Counted from the stretch's first letter, positions 46,501 to 57,145 are shown. The stretch is 64,000 nt of DNA from Flavobacterium aquiphilum (GCF_027111335.1 NZ_CP114288.1:2108001-2172000); one strand, 5' to 3'. A program made the numbers and translations. The notes: generated by a model from the letters alone, not told the origin.

Positions 46501-47325
46501 GTTAGACGGAAGTTTTTCATATTTTCCTTTGCTGTTAACCGTTATTCCACATCGTTCTTCGATAGCTTTGGCACTGTATTGTTTTCCTAAACTACTGCCA
46601 TTGAAAACGTTTTTTGTTGTATGGTCAACATACGTAATACCAAATAACCGACCTTCTACACTTCTTCTAAAGACAGGATGAATCCCTTCTTTTTCCAACA
46701 ATCTAGCCAATTCGTTTATAGACATTGCTCGATCATTTAGTAATGCAATATCAATGGCATTTTTTATCCGTGTTTTATCAAGGGGTTTTCTGACTTCATT
46801 ACTCCTAAATTTTTCCTCTAAAAATTTTAAAGTCGGTTTATCATAAAAACTACTTGCTTTGATTGGAACACCGATTGGTTTTCCTTGTTTGTCCAATATT
46901 CGGTACATTAATCCTTTTGTTAAAAAGATTTTTGAATTTTCATTACCACGATCTGCTAAAACATTGTATTGTTTTAGCACTGCATTAAGTTCAGCTAGAC
47001 TGGAATACTTGTATTGATTCAGAACTACATTTAGAACATTGAATATGGCTTTCTTTGATTCAATCCTACCATATTGAACTCTACCTATTGCAATAGGCTC
47101 TAAACTAAATTCCTCTTTCTTTTCTCTCCCTTCTGCTTTTACCAGTCCAAAGAGTTCTTCAATCTCCTTTCTTGCAGGCTCAGATTTTCTAATTCCTAAA
47201 TGGTGCAGGTCAATACGTTTGCCGTCCTTTTCGATATTTATTGAAACCAAATGCAAGTGACTATGTCCAGCATCGTGATGTTGGTACACCAAATAAGGTT
47301 GCTCTCCGAAACCTATTTTCTCCAT
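46483..47325 (-). CDS. Relaxase/mobilisation nuclease fragment (MOBP-like), N-terminally truncated
   Basis: 280 residues. The metal-binding motif III of relaxases is at the very start: VYQHHDAGHSHLHLVSINI, with His 17, 21, 23 and 25. A full protein would have about 80-110 more residues carrying the catalytic tyrosine (motif I), which are absent. The rest (to 280) is the usual helical middle region of Bacteroidetes MobA/VirD2-like proteins. It appears to be a broken mobilisation gene left by an integrated plasmid or element. Activity is not expected without motif I. Confidence 0.75.
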   Translation of the reverse strand: MEKIGFGEQPYLVYQHHDAGHSHLHLVSINIEKDGKRIDLHHLGIRKSEPARKEIEELFGLVKAEGREKKEEFSLEPIAIGRVQYGRIESKKAIFNVLNVVLNQYKYSSLAELNAVLKQYNVLADRGNENSKIFLTKGLMYRILDKQGKPIGVPIKASSFYDKPTLKFLEEKFRSNEVRKPLDKTRIKNAIDIALLNDRAMSINELARLLEKEGIHPVFRRSVEGRLFGITYVDHTTKNVFNGSSLGKQYSAKAIEERCGITVNSKGKYEKLPSNMVSKS

Positions 47326-47360
47326 ACAAAAGACCTTATTTTATTTTAAACGTGTTAAAG

Positions 47361-47394
47361 TTGTACGTTTTGTATAATTTTATTTGTATATTTG
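47361..47394 (+). promoter_or_regulatory. Promoter of the toxin-antitoxin operon
   Basis: TTG at 47361-47363, 23 bases, TATATTTG at 47387-47394: an exact TAnnTTTG box at the upper end of the accepted spacing, 20 bases before the ATG at 47415. Confidence 0.6.
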
Positions 47395-47414
47395 TCTAAC
47401 GATTATTTCAGCGA

Positions 47415-47939
47415 ATGGATGTAAAAATATTAAAAATTGAAGGAAATACTTTAGTAGATGCTAAAATTGGAAATGCTAAAGAATTGAAAATAAATCTTCC
47501 TTCGTTCACAGAAGGATGGAGATTTAATTTTAATAAACACTTTAAAAAGAAAAACTTTGAAACTTATGTTTTAGTTTCGGAGGAAACTTCAGAAAGAATT
47601 GAAGGGTGTCTATCGTTTGAAATGAGAGATAAGGTTGAACCTTATATGGCATTTGTAGAAGTAGCTCCTCATAATAGAGGAACTGTAAGGGAATACGATA
47701 ATGTTGCTGGCTGTCTAATCGCTTATGCCTGTAGGCTAAGCTTTTTGAATGGAGAGGATCATTTTCAAGGCTGGCTTGCTTTTGATGTTTTAGAAGAAAA
47801 TATTGAAGATGAGTCTAAATTAATGAAAGTATATGCAACAAAGTATAATGCACTTAGATTTGATGAATCCACTACTATGTTCATCCCGCCTGAGGGAGGA
47901 AAAAAATTAATAAACGAGTTTTTAGATCAGGAATTATGA
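47415..47939 (+). CDS. GNAT-like protein, putative toxin of a type II toxin-antitoxin pair
   Basis: 174 residues. The middle (about 85-120) has FVEVAPHNRGTVREYDNVAG then CLIAYACRLSF, which resembles the acetyl-CoA-binding motif of GNAT enzymes (VAPxxRG then a following helix). The end (KYNALRFDESTTMFIPPEGG) fits the last strands. The gene overlaps the XRE-type gene by four bases (ATGA), an arrangement typical of toxin-antitoxin operons. GNAT toxins acetylate aminoacyl-tRNA; whether this one does is inferred. Confidence 0.5.
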   Translation: MDVKILKIEGNTLVDAKIGNAKELKINLPSFTEGWRFNFNKHFKKKNFETYVLVSEETSERIEGCLSFEMRDKVEPYMAFVEVAPHNRGTVREYDNVAGCLIAYACRLSFLNGEDHFQGWLAFDVLEENIEDESKLMKVYATKYNALRFDESTTMFIPPEGGKKLINEFLDQEL

Positions 47940-48403
47940 AAAATAAAGAAATCAAATACGAAGATATTTGGAATGATAAAAAAAGAGAAGCCGTAAAACA
48001 AGCTATTCTGCATCACTCTTCTAAACAGTCTAAAGAACAGCTGTTAAACAATAAGCTTTTGTCAATTCAATTTAGAATAGAAGATTACATCCGAAATGAT
48101 AATGAAGATATTGAAGTCTTGAAAGTTCTTGATTTTGTTAAGATGTATCTTAAAGCGCTTAATCTGACCAAAAAAGAGTTAGCAGTTTATTTTGGAATGG
48201 AAGACAGCAACCTGCACAAATATCTTACTGGAGTTAGAAAACTGAATGCAGAGCTGGTTTTAAAATTAAGTTCCTTTTCACATACTAAACCTGAATATTG
48301 GTATAGAGTGCAGATAAAAAATGAACTTATTGAACTCAACAGGGAAAAGAAGAATGCTGAAAAATATAAAAAATACGATTATCGTAATTTAATTGCTGTC
48401 TAG
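47936..48403 (+). CDS. XRE-type antitoxin/transcriptional regulator
   Basis: 155 residues. The N-terminal half is helical (IWNDKKREAVKQAILHHSSK) and probably contacts the partner. Residues about 75-125 form an HTH: YLKALNLTKKELAVYFGMED then SNLHKYLTGVRKLNAEL, of the HigA/XRE type. It begins inside the stop of the GNAT-like gene. Expected to neutralise its partner and to repress the operon. Confidence 0.7.
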   Translation: MKNKEIKYEDIWNDKKREAVKQAILHHSSKQSKEQLLNNKLLSIQFRIEDYIRNDNEDIEVLKVLDFVKMYLKALNLTKKELAVYFGMEDSNLHKYLTGVRKLNAELVLKLSSFSHTKPEYWYRVQIKNELIELNREKKNAEKYKKYDYRNLIAV

Positions 48404-48404
48404 T

Positions 48405-48569
48405 ATGAAATCTAAAACTCTTCATTCGACAACGCCTACTCAGCAGAAGATCATAGAGGCAATGGATAAAGTTTATGAAAATCTTATTGAATATAAGAAG
48501 ATGAAAAATAGTGATCTTGTTGTTATGAAAGATGGGAAAATTGTTAGAATTAAACCAACTTCCTTGTAA
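48405..48569 (+). CDS. Small third gene of the toxin-antitoxin operon (54 aa)
   Basis: ATG at 48405, one base after the XRE stop, TAA at 48567-48569. The product is a 54-residue helical protein (TPTQQKIIEAMDKVYENLIE, then DLVVMKDGKIVRIKP). The ATG spacing, the preceding operon and the terminator 24 bases later support a real gene. Function unknown; small proteins of this kind accompany XRE regulators in other Bacteroidetes. Confidence 0.6.
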   Translation: MKSKTLHSTTPTQQKIIEAMDKVYENLIEYKKMKNSDLVVMKDGKIVRIKPTSL

Positions 48570-48592
48570 GTTATTATTTTTAAAAATTATTT

Positions 48593-48620
48593 AGGCTCTC
48601 ATTTATGAGGGCCTTTTTTA
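48593..48620 (+). terminator. Terminator of the toxin-antitoxin operon
   Basis: AGGCTCTCAT and ATGAGGGCCT form a stem with one mismatch/bulge, followed by TTTTTT. Confidence 0.65.
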
Positions 48621-48822
48621 TGGGCATAATGAAAAATTATTAGGAAAATAATTAAACTAAATCTACTTTCGTAACATAGAAAATAGGCTAACAATAGGAT
48701 GTTTGAATGATATCATAAACGAGAAGGAACTAAAGTAATATTATATCATATTCTCCTAAGATTTTCATTATCTTTTAAATAATGATAAAATATATGTTTT
48801 TAGATCAAAAAAAAGTTTTAAA

Positions 48823-49251
48823 ATGCGGGATTCCGAATTTAAATTATTAGAACACTGTTGTGATGGATACTTAATTTTTTCTAAAGGTGAAGAAATTGAG
48901 AAAAACTATAGCCCAGATTTTGCGCTAAATTTCAACGAAGAATATATACTAATAGAGCATGAAAAACAACCAAATAGGAAAACAATTGTAGCTGATATAT
49001 TTAAGGCGGGATATTTTTTACAGAACGATCGTTCGGGAATATTAATAATAATAATGATTCCAAAAGGGAAATCATCATTTGAGTCATACATCAAACATGT
49101 TTTAAAGTACTATAAATGGATTAAATCTCACACCAATTTAACTGATGTATATTTTGTTAAAGAAAATGAGTATTTGAAAGATGGCCTCACATTGAAAATT
49201 AAAGGAAATGATTTTATAAAGAATTCAATATCCTTGAATTCTTTTCATTAA
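48823..49251 (+). CDS. Unknown protein, possible PD-(D/E)XK-fold
   Basis: 142 residues. SPDFALNFNEEYILIEHEKQ followed by TIVADIFKAGYF fits the PD-(D/E)XK nuclease-fold layout: Asp, spacer, strand with E-x-E/K, then helix. The remaining part (GILIIIMIPKGK and LKYYKWIK) gives a strand and helix as expected. The classical catalytic Lys is replaced by HEK, so activity is doubtful. Gene context: accessory island between two RHS loci, 26 bases before a SEC-C protein gene. Confidence 0.45.
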   Translation: MRDSEFKLLEHCCDGYLIFSKGEEIEKNYSPDFALNFNEEYILIEHEKQPNRKTIVADIFKAGYFLQNDRSGILIIIMIPKGKSSFESYIKHVLKYYKWIKSHTNLTDVYFVKENEYLKDGLTLKIKGNDFIKNSISLNSFH

Positions 49252-49277
49252 TAATAATTAATTAATACATAGATTTT

Positions 49278-49925
49278 ATGCATATAAAAGTTCCTAGTCC
49301 TGAGGATGAAGATTTTAAAAAACTTGAAGAATTAATCGATTCGGATTATGAGGCAGTAGAAATTTTTACAAATATCGATACTACAAAAAAGGAATTAGAT
49401 TGTTTTAATATTGTTAATACACAAGTAGAAAATTTCGGGGGGAAAGCTATATTGGGATGGCAAATATGGAAGTCAAATTTGTTAATAGAAGCAGAAGCAC
49501 ATGCTGTTTGGGAAGATCAAGAAGAAAATCTTCACGATATTTCGCCGAAGGGGAATAATTTTATTCCTGAAAAGATATTGTTCATTGAAGATGATAGAGT
49601 AAAGTATGAAGGAAAGCAAATCCAGAATAGAAGATTAAATATTACTAAAAATAAATTAGTTGATGACTTTATAAGTATAGCAAGGCTTCTATTTCATTTC
49701 CAAAATAAGGGAAAACGAGCAGAATATCATGATTTATCTGAAATATTAAACGACGATGAAATTGATGAATTACAGAAAGTTTTCACATGGAAATCGAATC
49801 TAGAGAAATACATTTATTTAGGAAATGATGAGAAAAGTTTATGCTTTTGCGGTGGTGCAAAAAACTATAAGAATTGTCATGGACATTACTTGAAAGAATT
49901 AATTAAGAATGTTAAAAAGTTATGA
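49278..49925 (+). CDS. SEC-C zinc-motif protein of unknown function
   Basis: 215 residues, acidic. The last 25 residues hold CFCGGAKNYKNCHGHY, the CxC...C(H/C) zinc ligand set of SEC-C motifs. The upstream part (about 1-185) is mixed alpha/beta with no recognised domain. SEC-C motifs occur on SecA and on many unrelated proteins that bind protein partners. It follows the 142-residue gene by 26 bases and is probably in the same operon. Confidence 0.6.
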   Translation: MHIKVPSPEDEDFKKLEELIDSDYEAVEIFTNIDTTKKELDCFNIVNTQVENFGGKAILGWQIWKSNLLIEAEAHAVWEDQEENLHDISPKGNNFIPEKILFIEDDRVKYEGKQIQNRRLNITKNKLVDDFISIARLLFHFQNKGKRAEYHDLSEILNDDEIDELQKVFTWKSNLEKYIYLGNDEKSLCFCGGAKNYKNCHGHYLKELIKNVKKL

Positions 49926-49946
49926 TTATAAACGACCGCTATGTTT

Positions 49947-50750
49947 TTAATTGTTTTTCAATTTTAATAAGAAGTATAAGCCGTTATTGGCAACTTCTCT
50001 TTTTTCTTCCTTATATTCTGAATATGTCAGCCCTGCGGTCATTCCTAAAGAACATAAAATTGCATAGTGAATTGGCATACTAGCGACAACAGTTCCAATC
50101 ATTGGAACGTATGATTTAGGGTTTTGCATTTTGTTGATGAAGTTTCTAAAAGTTTTACTCTGCAGATTTCTCATTTTTACTTCCAGCTCTTTAAGAGGTT
50201 TTTGAATCTCATTAAAGAATATCGCTTGATATTCGTTATTTTGTATATTAGTATCAAATAATTGTTTGTTTTTAACCTCAATAGAATTTATTGTTTGATA
50301 AAATAATGCCAATTCATCTTTTAGATTAAATTTTAATTCTAATATATCTTCAAAACTTAATGAATCAGGATTTGGCAGACTAATTTTTAATGCATCCAAC
50401 GCCAAGGATTTATTATATCCTTTGGCTTGTATATCGCTGATTGTTCCCGTATGTTCTTTAATGAATGAAGAAAAAAGTTTATTTAGATTTTGACTACTGC
50501 TTAAACAAGTTTCACCATTTAAAAGAAGTTTCAAAAACCATTGAAGTTTTATAGAATAATGCCACCAAATAAGATCTCTTTCAATAGGTTTTCCCCATTC
50601 AAATCCCCACATATTTTTCATTACATTGTACACCTCTTCAGTAATAATTCTGCTATTCTTTTCTGTGGGATGTTTTGGGAATATAAAATCGTGATTTGCG
50701 TTTACAATTTTGCTTATTTCACTAGTGGATATGCTAACAAAAACTGTACA
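49947..50750 (-). pseudogene. Gene of unknown function, apparently lacking its 5' end
   Basis: A GTG at 50633 would start 228 residues, but the frame remains open and protein-like up to 50750 (VFVSISTSEISKIVNANHDF, then IFPKHPTEKNSRIITEE), where a stop is met and no ATG is available. An ATG in another frame at 50753 would need a one-base shift. The C-terminal part has a hydrophobic helix pair (VPMIGTVVASMPIHYAILCS). No family recognised. Either a 5' truncation, a frameshift near the start, or a rare start codon. Confidence 0.4.
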
Positions 50751-50981
50751 TTAAGTTAAAAAACACTTTTGGTTCTCAATTTGTTGTTAAACAATCGGTT
50801 GTGTTTTTCTTTGTGATATAAGTGTTTTTTTTACATTTAAATTGTATTTTGTAGTTTTTTTTTCATTAATTAGCTACGTATTTTTATTGTTAAAACAGTT
50901 AGATTTCATTAAGACAAATTTTAACCTTAAAACTTTCATTTATAACAAAATAATATTTTATTTAAATTAATTACTACTATT

Positions 50982-53924
50982 ATGAAAATAAAACTAACTC
51001 TAAGTTTAATTATTCTAATCAGTTTTTTTTGTTACTCGCAAGATTTGCCAAAAATAATTCGGCCTACACCAGAAGCCGCTAATTTGACCAGATATGCAGA
51101 TGTTCCTGTAAGCTTGTACACTGGAAAACCCCAGATTGATTTTCCATTGTATACATTAAAATGTGGTAGTCTTGAACTTCCGATTTCTCTTTCGTATTAC
51201 GCATCTGGAATTAAAGTTGAAGACTACCCAACTTGGGCAGGCATTGGATGGGCACTTAATGCCGGTGGAGTAATTACTAAAATATCAAAGGATAATGGAA
51301 CTCATCTTAGTTATGATTTGCCAGTTAGTGGAACTTTTAACGAGAAGACCAATGCTTTACTAACTTTTGCAGGGCCTCATGCAGTAACTGATGTGATTTA
51401 TAATTTTAATTTTTTACAATATTCAGGTACATTCCAAATGGGGAAAAATGGACCTGTTTTTAGAAAACATACCAACCTGAAAATTGAAATCGTTGATATT
51501 GCCTCTATAACGATGACAGACGATAATGGAATCAAGTATTATTTTGAACTTAAAGGAAGTCTATACGGAATACAAACCGATTACTATCTAACTAAGATAG
51601 AAAGTGCAGATAAATTCCATACAATTTATTTAGAATATATCCTTGGAGATAAATATGGAAAGCCTCCTCATAATTCTGTATTTTATACTATATACCCAGG
51701 TGTTAGTTACGTAAAGGCATCCTCAGAAAATTATGAAATCAAACATTCAGGTCTTTTGCTCAGTAAAATCTATACCTCAAATAATGATTCTGTTGAATTC
51801 ATAAAAAAAGACATAGCTCAACCTGGTTCGGAAAATTCCGTGTTTCACCATAGACAAGCGCTAGATTATATAGATGTATACAATCACAGTCATAAAATAC
51901 AGTCTTTTCATTTTAAAACAAATAATATCCAAACCATAAAACCAAAAACAGGCCCATACTCGGACCAGTTTCCCGTTTCAAATTGGGATAATAAGGCAAT
52001 GGATTATAGACTATATCTTGATGGTTTTGATAAAATAGATGCTGCAGGACAAATTGTTGAATCGTATGGTTTTGACTATTACGGACGAACAGTAGATGGC
52101 AAAGATTCATTGCCCAGTCAGTATTCCCTTGCCCAGGACTTGGATGGATATTACAATGGACAAGATAGCAATACTAGCTTAGTCCCGCCTCTAAACGAAA
52201 GTCTCAGGCCTGATGAATCTGATTTGTGGGATAAAAATTCTTACAATGATAATTTTGTAGTAAATGTTAATATTCCTGGCGCAAATCGTAGTCCCGATAT
52301 AAACTATATGAAATTGGGAACCCTCAAAACCATTAAATACCCAACAGGTGGGTCAGCAAATTTCTATTATTCACAAGTAGATAACCCTCTTAATAGTAAT
52401 CCTTTATGTGGATTGAAAATAGACAAAATAGAATATCTTAACAGCAATGGTTCTTTACAAAAAAAGAAGCAGTATGTCTACGAATATCCAGTTCTAAGCC
52501 ATCCCATTTCATCTAATTGGCACTATACATTAAAATATAGTGATTATGGTCTTATGACCCCTTTCCCTACAGAATGCGAAGTAAATGATGGTAGCAATTA
52601 TTGTGCTGATTATAATTCCTCTTATAGTTGGATTTGGGCCATAGAGTTAAGTCCTGACCCTGTTTATAGTCAGTTAGATGAAGGCCCAATGATCGGATAT
52701 GGACTTGTTAAAGAATTTGAACAAGGAAATGGACATATTGATTATCAGTTCTCCACTGATGGTGCATATGATGAAGAAGCAAGGGATCATTATTTTGAGA
52801 TTTCTAGATATGATGGATTTAATACATATACTTTATTCACTAAAAATGCTTGGCCTTTGGGTCCGTTTGAAACTAATAATTGGAAAATGGGGACACTGTT
52901 AAATAAAGCCACATATAACGAGAATGGAACAATAAAACAGGATATTCAATATCATTACTCATATGAAATCTTAGATAGGATACCCGGAATAAATCTCTTT
53001 GGTGCACCAAAAATTTCGGCTACTAGACAATATTTAGACCATGCCATTTTTTATTATCTGGATTTTGCTTATTTAAGTACCTGGGAGCGATTGGATTCTG
53101 TTACAGAAACAATGGATGGAATTACCAAGGAGACAAACTATAATTATGATGGCCATAAACAGGTGTCTCAAATAACCACTACCAAAAGTAATGGAGACAT
53201 ATTAACAACAAACTTTACGCATCCGTATGATTATCCATCATCTACTGTTTACAGCAATATGGTTGCCAGAAATATACTAGCTCCTGTGATTGAAAAAACA
53301 GAAACGACAAGTCTTAATCAGACTAAATTGGAGAAAACAAACTATTCATTTTGGAATCCAGATTCTGGTATTAATAATCTTAATATGATAACTGCAAATA
53401 ATGTAACAAATTATATTTATCCATTATCAGTAGAGGTTAAAAAAGGCCAAAACCCAATAGAGACAAGACTTAATTATAACAGTTACGATAACAAAGGAAA
53501 TATTTCAAGTATTTCAAAAACTAATGATGTGGAGACAATCTATATTTGGGGCTATGATTCTCAATATCCTATTGCAAAAATAGAGAATGCAAGCTATTCA
53601 CAGGTATCCAGTCAGGTAGCCAATTTGCAATCAAAATCTAATCTTGATAATGACAGGAACGTGGATATCATTAATTCGAATGGTACAATAAACTATCAGG
53701 GTAATGAAGGAGCATTGCGTTCCGCTTTGGCAAACCTCAGGAATTCCCTTCCCAACGCCATGGTAACAACCTACACCTATGATCCATTAATAGGAGTTAC
53801 AAGTATAACAGACCCCAAGGGATATACAACGTATTACCAGTACGATAATTTTAACCGTTTGAAACAAGTTATTGATGCACAGGGGAATATCCTTTCAGAG
53901 AACCAATACAATTACAAACAATAA
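50982..53924 (+). CDS. RHS 'A' protein 3 (SpvB/TcB-like shell protein)
   Basis: 980 residues, signal peptide about 1-20 (FFCYSQ). The entry module is YADVPVSLYTGKPQIDFPLY then WAGIGWALNAGGVITKIS (about 84-102). The beta-rich body differs from A2 (only patchy similarity), while the last 130 residues from IYIWGYDSQYPIAKIENASY to YNYKQ are nearly identical to A2. The gene ends 12 bases before B3 with the same junction sequence as A2/B2. The 220 bases upstream are A/T-rich, with no clear promoter box. Confidence 0.75.
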   Translation: MKIKLTLSLIILISFFCYSQDLPKIIRPTPEAANLTRYADVPVSLYTGKPQIDFPLYTLKCGSLELPISLSYYASGIKVEDYPTWAGIGWALNAGGVITKISKDNGTHLSYDLPVSGTFNEKTNALLTFAGPHAVTDVIYNFNFLQYSGTFQMGKNGPVFRKHTNLKIEIVDIASITMTDDNGIKYYFELKGSLYGIQTDYYLTKIESADKFHTIYLEYILGDKYGKPPHNSVFYTIYPGVSYVKASSENYEIKHSGLLLSKIYTSNNDSVEFIKKDIAQPGSENSVFHHRQALDYIDVYNHSHKIQSFHFKTNNIQTIKPKTGPYSDQFPVSNWDNKAMDYRLYLDGFDKIDAAGQIVESYGFDYYGRTVDGKDSLPSQYSLAQDLDGYYNGQDSNTSLVPPLNESLRPDESDLWDKNSYNDNFVVNVNIPGANRSPDINYMKLGTLKTIKYPTGGSANFYYSQVDNPLNSNPLCGLKIDKIEYLNSNGSLQKKKQYVYEYPVLSHPISSNWHYTLKYSDYGLMTPFPTECEVNDGSNYCADYNSSYSWIWAIELSPDPVYSQLDEGPMIGYGLVKEFEQGNGHIDYQFSTDGAYDEEARDHYFEISRYDGFNTYTLFTKNAWPLGPFETNNWKMGTLLNKATYNENGTIKQDIQYHYSYEILDRIPGINLFGAPKISATRQYLDHAIFYYLDFAYLSTWERLDSVTETMDGITKETNYNYDGHKQVSQITTTKSNGDILTTNFTHPYDYPSSTVYSNMVARNILAPVIEKTETTSLNQTKLEKTNYSFWNPDSGINNLNMITANNVTNYIYPLSVEVKKGQNPIETRLNYNSYDNKGNISSISKTNDVETIYIWGYDSQYPIAKIENASYSQVSSQVANLQSKSNLDNDRNVDIINSNGTINYQGNEGALRSALANLRNSLPNAMVTTYTYDPLIGVTSITDPKGYTTYYQYDNFNRLKQVIDAQGNILSENQYNYKQ

Positions 53925-56900
53925 TTTTTTTAAATCATGAAAAAATACTTACTTATTCTGTTTTTGTTTTGTATCAATTGTATCAATGCTAAACCTATTA
54001 ATCACAATAATGGTAGTCTTCCAATAGTTCCACCAAATACACAATATCCGGATTACTATCAAAGTTTTGAATCTCGTTTTTTGGTTGACTCAAATGATTG
54101 GACTTCTGATGGAGCTAGCTGGACAATTCAAGTCTATAATAATTATTTGATGATCTTTATTGACGCTTCCTGGGATTACAACCAAACAATGACAACAGGA
54201 ACGATCGCTACAATAAATATATCACCGGCTCTACCCAATATTGAACTGGGGCCGATTTATAATAATAGTGGAGAAACAGGATATTTTGCCAAAATAGAAG
54301 ACAACCATTTAGTGATTTACACTTTGGATCCAAATAATCATCCCTATTTTAGCTATTTCTTTTTAAGTTCTACCATTGATTTAAGTTGCATAACCAATTG
54401 GTATAAGGACAATGATGGAGATGGATATGGTGATTCAAATTCAATTCCGATTTCTGATTGCTACCAGCCAGTTTATAATTATGTATCAAACAATTCCGAC
54501 TGTGATGATCAAAACGCTAATGTTACTGCTGGACAAAGTTGGTATTATGACACCGATAACGACGGATTTGGAGACGCTAATTCCAGTCCTGTTTCGGCAT
54601 GTTCAAAACCCTATGGGAACTTTGTGTCCAATAACTTGGACACCTGTCCAAATGATTACAGTATAGCAAATAATGGATGTCCGCAAAGCCCACCATTAAT
54701 AAACGAAAATTATGTTCGTGTAATTACTCCAACTATGTCTTCAACATCTGTTGATGGGTTAACGACTTCTCAAAAATTAGATAATATCACTTACTTTGAT
54801 GGTTTAGGTCGTCCGATGCAAAAAGTAGCCATAGCTGCCGGGGGTAATTACCAAGATATAATCACACCTATTGGATATGATAATTATGGAAGACAAGAAA
54901 AAGAGTATTTATCGTATGCAGAAACCTATAATGGAGGATTATACAGAAACAATGCACTACAGGATATCTTCCCTTTTTATAATACTTCCAAATATGAAAA
55001 CACCGTCAATCCATATTCGCAGAAAGAATTTGAGCCTTCTCCTCTCAACAGGGTATTAAAACAAGCGGCTCCGGGCAATGCTTGGAAATGGGGTAGTGGG
55101 AATGAAATAAAACTAGATTACCAAGCCAATAGTAGTGTGGACCAAGTAAGGCGTTTCAGTGTATCGTTTGTTAACGGTAATAGTGAAGATCCCTCTCTGG
55201 CAGACGATGGGATCTACGTCATTAATCAATTATCCAAAATGATTACCAAAGACGAAAATTGGAAACCAATTGATAATAAGGACAGAACAACGGAGGAATT
55301 TAAAGACAAAGAAGGTCATTTGGTCTTAAAAAGAACTTATGACAATCAGGTTGCTCATGATACGTATTATGTCTATGATATATTTGGTAATTTAACTTAT
55401 GTATTGCCTCCTTTGGCAAATGGCATTATTGATAATGCTACACTTAATAATTTGTGTTATCAATACAGATATGACAATAGAAACCGTCTGATAGAAAAAA
55501 AACTTCCGGGAAAAGGATGGGAATATATTGTTTATGACAAACTGGACCGTCCGATTCTTACCCAAGATTCCAATCTGAAAATTCAGAATAAATGGCTGTT
55601 TACCAAATATGACGCCTTTGGTAGAGTAGTATATACGGGCGAATATGTAAATGGAGCGGATCGAGCTACAGTACAAAGTCTGGCCAATGGTAATACGGCA
55701 CAGTTTGAAGTCAAACAGGGAGCCAATAGTATAAACGGAACCATTGCGTATTACAGCAATACTGCTTTTCCTAATTCAGGAATCGATTTGTTTACTATCA
55801 ATTATTATGACGATTACGGCTTTGATATTCCCGCAGGTGCTCCTTCTGGAGGGGCAATTTATGGAGTTACACCTATCACTAATGCCAAGGGACTGGCAAC
55901 GGGTAGTAAAATTCGCATCTTGGGAAAATCCGATTGGACCACCAATGTTATTTATTATGATACCAAGGGAAGAGCTATTTGCAATTACAGCAAAAACAAT
56001 TTTCTGGGTACAACCAGTATGGTGAACAGCGATCTTGATTTTATTGGCAAACCAAACCAAACCACTACGACGCATAAAAAAATGGGATACGCTGATATTA
56101 CAATTATTGACAACTATTCATATGACCATGCAGGCAGGTTATTGATTCATGACCAATCCGTGAATGGACAGTCACTGGAAGTTATTGTTAGTAATAATTA
56201 CGATGAACTTGGACAGCTCTCTAGTGTGGGAGTGGGTGGAAAAACTTATCAAAATCGTTTGCAGACTATCGATTACACTTACAATGTTCGTGGCTGGCTG
56301 AAAGGGATCAATGATGTTAATGCAATAGGGAATGACCTGTTCAGTTTCAAACTGAGTTATAATGATTCTACTGCTCCATCACCTTTGTTTAATGGGAACA
56401 TCAGCCAAAGTTTTTGGAAAACAGCCAATCAAGATACCAGTTTGAAAAGCTATAATTATACTTATGATGCTTTAAACCGATTGACTAATGCTGCAGACAA
56501 TCAAAATAGGTATTCTGAAGTTTTAAGTTACGATTTGAATGGTAATATAAAAACATTGAAAAGAAACGGAAACCAAATTCTTGGGACGGGCAATTATGGA
56601 CTGATTGATGATTTAACGTACGAATATTTATTGGGTAATCGACTCAACAAGGTAAGTGATGCTACTGGGTATGCCGAAGGATTCAAGGATGTTGTAAGTT
56701 CGATTGATTATGGCTATGATGCCAACGGAAATATGACCAGTGATATGAATAAGGGAATTGCAAACATTTCCTATAATCAACTAAATCTTCCCGTTACAAT
56801 ACAAATGGCAGGAGGAACAATCACTTATGATTATGATGCCACAGGAACAAAATTGCGTAAAACGGTAAATGGCAACATTACTGACTATGCAAGCGGATTT

Positions 56901-57145
56901 CAATATTTTAACGGAAACCTGCAGTTTTTCTCTCAACCACAGGGGTATGTGGATTGGAATAATGGGAATATTGACTATATTTACCAATACAAAGACCATT
57001 TGGGTAATGTTCGTTTAGCCTATAAAGATGGGGATAAGAATGGAGTAGTAAGCAGTGGCGATATTCTTTCGGAGGATAATTATTATCCTTTTGGATTAAA
57101 ACAGAGAGGATATAATGAAGCAAATGTAAATACGAACAATAAGTA
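53538..57145 (+). repeat. 3.6-kb near-identical block, copy 2
   Basis: Counterpart of 41013-44620 at a constant offset of 12525 bases. It covers the A3 tail, the A/B junction and most of the B3 gene up to the RHS-associated core. The most divergent spot in it is about 53639-53680, next to the left edge. Confidence 0.85.

Noticed and set aside
46258-46590. A 110-residue gene from GTG at 46258
   Set aside because: The first part is a toxin-tip fragment without a start, and the last 30 codons are antisense to the end of the relaxase gene.
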